From positions 1-10,741 of the forward strand of contig JAQIWT010001454.1 in NCBI GenBank assembly GCA_034696485.1: a stretch of DNA of 10,741 bases. The letters are read 5' to 3'. Both the position numbers and the translations under genes were made by a program. Under the pieces are notes generated by a model. It was not told where the DNA came from, searched no databases, and was given only the letters and a program-made list of their open reading frames with translations. Source of the DNA: Isohypsibius dastychi (taxonomy: Eukaryota > Tardigrada > Eutardigrada > Parachela > Isohypsibiidae). Each line of letters opens with the position of its first letter. Positions within the stretch are counted from its first letter, which is position 1. Shown here one piece after another: positions 7,519-10,741 of this stretch.

Positions 7519-7750
7519 AGAAAAAAAGGAGTGTCACTTCAGCGCTTCTGGCAATGTAAACAAGCTCCCAAATCATTGGCATCTAAACCCGGAATCTTTG
7601 TAAACAAAATAATCTGAAAAACCGTGAAAATTATTTTTTAACCAACGGAAACGAGTATTCAATAAGGAAAATGTTTATCGGAAATTCTCGTTAATGCATT
7701 TATGGGAAAACAGTAATTCTGTCCTGAAAGAGAAGAATATGGCCACCCAG

Positions 7751-7826
7751 GTAGCCCAGCTAGTTACGCCATTTTGTGCATAAAATGGGCGGAGATGAAT
7801 TGAAAGGCAGGCTACTTATTCTGGGC
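7751..7826. repeat. Nested and competing inverted repeats
   Basis: The core is CCATTTT (7769-7775) and AAAATGG (7782-7788), extended by CG/CG with a 1-nt bulge. Around it GTAGCC (7751-7756) pairs with GGCTAC (7810-7815), and GCCCAG (7754-7759) pairs with CTGGGC (7821-7826). The two outer stems share bases, so they are mutually exclusive. Confidence 0.4.
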
Positions 7827-7850
7827 TTCCATTTAGAAGAATGCCGTTAT

Positions 7851-7862
7851 GGGACATGTCCC
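7851..7862. repeat. Perfect 12-bp palindrome
   Basis: GGGACATGTCCC is its own reverse complement. The central decamer fits the half-site consensus RRRCWWGYYY of p53-family proteins, but no adjacent second half-site is present, so function is not implied. Confidence 0.4.
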
Positions 7863-8020
7863 CTATTTCGCCCGCAGCGATACTTCTGGACTACGGGCTG
7901 AAGAGGCCCATAAATTGTCGTAGAAGCTGAAGAGGTGCGATTAAGGTTTAAAGACTCGTATATCTCGTACAACTGAGCAAAATTCCAATTTCGGACGGCA
8001 GCAATCCAATCAACTCATTA

Positions 8021-8074
8021 GGACAATTGCGTTCTAATTGTTGGAACAATTACGCTAACGGACGGCCTTCGGCC
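8021..8074. repeat. Hairpin cluster with a direct repeat
   Basis: TAATTGTT (8035-8042) and AACAATTA (8045-8052) form an 8-bp stem with a 2-nt loop, extended by GCG/CGC (8029-8031, 8053-8055) across a TTC bulge. GGACAATTGCG and GGAACAATTACG are near-direct repeats. GGCC-TTC-GGCC follows at 8064-8074. CGGACGGC occurs at 7992-7999 and again at 8059-8066. Confidence 0.4.
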
Positions 8075-8667
8075 ATTATTCTAAGCATTTTATAGCTCTG
8101 GTATTTCAGTCATTTCCGCAAATTGATTTTCCCAGTTTCGAAAAGCAAAGTGAGCTTAAAAATACGGAGGAGTTTTTCCCGTTTGATATGGGTTTCTGCG
8201 GTTTAAAATAAGAAGCAGCAAAATCCGCTGACTCGAGTCAAAAAATTGTATCGATGATTTGATGGTACTCATTTATGATCTCAATATTTTTCAGAATATT
8301 TGTTTTGACAGTGAATATTTGAGGTGCAATGACTCGTGAATTTATGCTGACAAATCGATGGCTAATGAGCTCGGGTTTATAGCGATCCGTGTCGCTAATG
8401 TATTTCGTTCGACTTCCGCCGACAATCAGCATCCTTGAGATGGAACTTCCTGAACGAATTTGAGTGGCCTGTTATCCTGACTGGGGAAATACGACGCCTC
8501 CGCTCCAGTAATTGCACAGCAAGACACCGCATGACCTTTCGATCGAATTGGTCAAAGCTGCACCCAATTTCCATCCAGCTTTCAACATATTGAATTTCCT
8601 GCTCGTGCGGAATTTCTCCACTAAACATCCAAGTCGCGTGTGGCTCAAACTGGATTAGTGGATATCG

Positions 8668-9024
8668 ATGCCAAGTTTACAGTTTGCTCGCAAAACGGAA
8701 AGGTCATCTATTGTCCTCTTCTCAGTTGAGCTTGGGCACAAAATAAGGCTAGATCAATCCACTGAGCAGGATTGGTCTGCGCTCCATTTAGAAATGGAGA
8801 CAAATGCCATGTCTCATATCCCCCAGATACGCCATCCCACGAAAGCAGCTCAGTTCCAAGAAGACGGCAAATTTTGCGTTTCCATGAATTCAACGCATTT
8901 CGATAAGCTGATGTATTCTATATCAACAGAAAAAAGTTTCTTTTCTTTTAAAAAATTTAATCGGTATTTTTTTATGAAAATCACGTACGTTTACGACACG
9001 CTAAGGTTGGAAAATTCCAACTAA
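8668..9024 (+). CDS. Unrecognised 118-codon open frame (tentative)
   Basis: This is the longest plus-strand ATG-to-stop frame in the window. It starts just after an in-frame TAG and ends TAA; AATAAA follows at 9120-9125, 96 nt later. The first 85 codons look mildly coding (G-starting codons, C or G at many third positions). The last third is Lys/Phe-rich and AT-rich. The start context (TCGATGCC) is poor, and no TATA box or upstream splice site was found. No domain, signal peptide or membrane helix is recognised. A frame of this length has a fair chance of arising at random in about 10 kb. Confidence 0.2.
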   Translation: MPSLQFARKTERSSIVLFSVELGHKIRLDQSTEQDWSALHLEMETNAMSHIPQIRHPTKAAQFQEDGKFCVSMNSTHFDKLMYSISTEKSFFSFKKFNRYFFMKITYVYDTLRLENSN

Positions 9025-9119
9025 TTTTTTAATTTTACCAACATTATGTTACTGTAGAGTCTCTTCCCTGGCGGGTAAAGCCAGCAGTAACCAAAACTCA
9101 CAGACTGTTCTTCCGTGGC

Positions 9120-9125
9120 AATAAA
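9120..9125 (+). terminator. AATAAA polyadenylation signal candidate
   Basis: Canonical hexamer, 96 nt after the 118-codon frame. It lies inside another open frame (9031-9222, about 63 codons, no ATG start), so it may be incidental. Confidence 0.2.
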
Positions 9126-9677
9126 CTCGCCTCTACCAAAAATTGTGTTGCTGTGAGAAGACGAGACCAGTATGCAATGCTGACGTCTGTTTTCATCTTC
9201 GTGTCCATCATCGATTTTTCTTGAAAAGAAAACAGGAAAGCCAGAAGAGGTTAGCTGGAAATCGAGTTTTCAGGTTTGAAAGGGATTCGCTTGAGTGATG
9301 AGGAATGACATGGCAGTGGGTGTCAAAGAGGAATTTATTGCATGAAGATAGAAGTGCGCGCTAGTTAACTCTGTCGAAATTTGTTTGATTCATTTACGGG
9401 ATCGTGGAGCTGTTGTTGGGTGAACAAATGAAAAGAGGGTGATAGTTAGTTATTATTCAGAGGACCTCGCTTAGTTCCGTCTTATGTATAGTTTCCAAAG
9501 AGTGGCTGCATCTGTATAGAATTTTCAACTGAGCCTTTTCTATAGCCGATGCACCCGGCAATTCATGGCCGAATGGAAGGAAACTGATGATATTCAAATG
9601 GGAAAGAATAGAAGAAAATAATTCCCCTTTCTCCTAGCTTCTCCACCCTAGCTCGTTCATCTGTTATTCGGGCCCTA
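9126..9677. other. Gene-poor stretch without recognisable gene
   Basis: A 63-codon plus frame (9031-9222) ending in a hydrophobic LTSVFIFVSIIDFS segment extends into this region, behind an acceptor-like CTGTAG. It has no start codon and no downstream partner exon that I can justify. The remainder shows nothing notable. Confidence 0.3.
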
Positions 9678-9992
9678 AACACTTTTCAATAATAAAATTC
9701 CAACAAAAACCCTCCATGCAATCTACTATCTGGCGCAACTATGCAATTCCTACTTGGGCTATTACAGTCTCTTGAATATTTCTTTAAAAGAGTTGAATAA
9801 AACTGATTGCCTCCTCATTTGTGCATTTCCTATAAAACCGGCCAAAGCAGCTATGATCCCAACTGCTTCTTCCATATTCGACATCTGTTCGTGGATATAT
9901 ATTTGCCGGAAAAGAAGATTCCGCGGGAAATGCTGATGTTATATGAGATGTGTTTATTTGCAAGGATTTCTTTGTTACTGGGATTTATCTAG
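9678..9992 (+). CDS. Stop-poor patch, possible decayed or frameshifted exon (tentative)
   Basis: Two plus frames overlap. One is open 9679-9936 (85 codons between stops) and reads Tyr/Leu-rich at first (LAQLCNSYLGYYSLL). The other, 9807-9992, reads LFVDIYLPEKKIPREML with third-position G/C enrichment. The more coding-like part seems to pass from the first frame to the second around 9800-9850, as a +1 shift or a missed splice would cause. Two minus frames are also open here, so strand is not certain. No family is recognised. Confidence 0.15.
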
Positions 9993-10446
9993 TTTGAAAT
10001 TACAATATGCAGGATCATATTTGCTGACTTGCTCTCTGCTATTCCGTATGAAAATTCGCTAACTGCAGTCAGCCCTGCCCACGTCAGAAGAAAAGGCGAC
10101 CCTCCCTGGAATGGACGGATTTAATTTTAAGATGCTAGAACGGACTCGCAAAAGTGGTTAGAAACAAAACACTTTTGACCTGGCCAGCAGCACAGCTACC
10201 AACAAACTACTGCCGTAAGCAAAAATTACCTTGGTTATGAACTATTTGACGTGATCCCCGGACACAGCAATTGCGCGTGAATTTCGCCAGGATTACCCAG
10301 TATTGTTGAATTATTTGTCAGAACGTTGTTGTGACATCACTCTGCAGCATACTTTCAGAAATTATTAATTCGATGTGAATCAATAATTCATAATAGTTTG
10401 TATAGTTTTGTAAAAATTTGATAGTTTCTAGATTGAGTGGGTGCCA
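9993..10446. other. No supported gene; contains minus-strand splice-like sites
   Basis: On the minus strand a GTAATT donor-like site preceded by AAG occurs near 10228, and an ATTCCAG acceptor-like site near 10105 precedes a 38-codon open stretch. They could link to the frame at 10447-10644, but no single exon chain is compelling. Confidence 0.25.
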
Positions 10447-10644
10447 CTACGATTTTACGAAAATAACGTTCATAACATCCTCTTTAGGAGCTTTGCAACC
10501 GGAAGTTATGTTTTGGGCCTCACACGTACTCCAATTAGCTTGAGGCGAAAGTGAAACAAGCAATATCAGCATGAACGTATAGATTAATGTATTATCAAGA
10601 GCATGTTTAAATCTGGGATTATTTTCCTGTAAAGCGCGTGTCAT
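10447..10644 (-). CDS. Possible first exon of a signal-anchored or secreted glycoprotein (tentative)
   Basis: From ATG (10644-10642) the minus strand encodes 65 residues: a basic N-terminus (1-18), a hydrophobic segment LIYTFMLILLVSLSP (20-34), then NWSTCEAQNITSGCKAPKED with two N-glycosylation sequons (NWS and NIT) and two cysteines. This is the layout of a type II membrane protein or a long signal peptide. The frame ends TAG, but a GTAAAA donor-like site immediately after ATTTTC (about 10458) could splice out the last few codons and the stop. No homologue is recognised and no TATA box is seen upstream before the window ends. The ordered combination of basic end, helix, sequons and cysteines is suggestive only. 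Confidence 0.22.
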   Translation of the reverse strand: MTRALQENNPRFKHALDNTLIYTFMLILLVSLSPQANWSTCEAQNITSGCKAPKEDVMNVIFVKS

Positions 10645-10741
10645 AACTACATGATGCCCAATCAAATTACATTTCACCCATCAACATGATTTGCAAACAA
10701 AATGATACCGTGTCTTTTGGAAATAAATGAGTAGTGTTTCT

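Larger units (their letters stand above)
6676..8667. other. Gene-poor stretch with clustered short inverted repeats
   Basis: Apart from two minus frames without recognisable motifs at its right end (8238-8432 and 8395-8628), no coding frame stands out. The interval 7440-8075 is comparatively rich in short inverted and direct repeats, listed separately. No tRNA boxes, transposase motifs or long terminal repeats were found. Confidence 0.35.

Noticed and set aside
4860-7660. A dispersed repeat suggested by TTTTTAACCAACG at about 4873 and 7637
   Set aside because: Flanking sequences share no similarity, so a 13-base coincidence is the simplest reading.
7850-7862. A p53-type response element at GGGACATGTCCC
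   Set aside because: Only one half-site is present and no neighbouring gene is known. A 10-bp degenerate consensus occurs often by chance.
8395-8628. A minus-strand 77-codon frame with an arginine-rich run, considered as a transposase fragment
   Set aside because: No catalytic motif, terminal repeats or family resemblance; length within chance expectation.
1-10741. CRISPR arrays, tRNA or rRNA genes, insertion sequences, LTRs and microsatellites
   Set aside because: I looked for spaced direct repeats, A/B-box and T-loop signatures, long terminal repeats and simple-sequence runs and found none worth calling.

Overview
The window reads as animal nuclear DNA. One gene is clear: a five-exon gene for a GM2-activator-like (GM2A/ML lipid-binding superfamily) secreted protein at 819-1700 (+). 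It has GT-AG introns of only 59-94 nt, a canonical TATA box about 100 nt before its ATG and a strong start context (CAACAATGG). Short introns, TATA use and a GM2A-like secreted protein together suggest an invertebrate with compact introns. An arthropod is my first guess, but this is inference and I cannot name a taxon. I see no bacterial operon structure, Shine-Dalgarno pattern, CRISPR array, tRNA or rRNA.

Layout: positions 2-130 are the 3' end of another plus-strand gene, not recognised, followed by an AATAAA signal at 191-196. A spacer of about 580 nt leads to the TATA box at 715-722 and then the GM2A-like gene. From about 1950 to the right edge (almost 9 kb) I find no gene I can name. This stretch holds many short open frames, mostly of the length expected by chance, plus a handful of short inverted repeats.

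Within that gene-poor part a few loci deserve attention. The first is a coherent small-gene model at 5958-6675: TATA, a GTAAGT donor, an 89-nt intron, a first ATG in good context, an 84-codon frame, then AATAAA. The others are a possible membrane-segment exon ending in a perfect CAG|GTAAG donor near 3360, a 118-codon frame at 8668-9024 with AATAAA downstream, a stop-poor patch at 9678-9992, and a minus-strand frame at 10447-10644 with a signal-anchor-like segment followed by two N-glycosylation sequons. All of these are candidates only.

Nothing in the window shows genes acting together as a system. The two left-hand genes are co-oriented, but the second has its own promoter, so I infer independent transcription. 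The GM2A-like protein should be a secreted or lysosomal lipid-binding protein, and its most distinctive trait is the coordinated absence of one of the four family disulfides.
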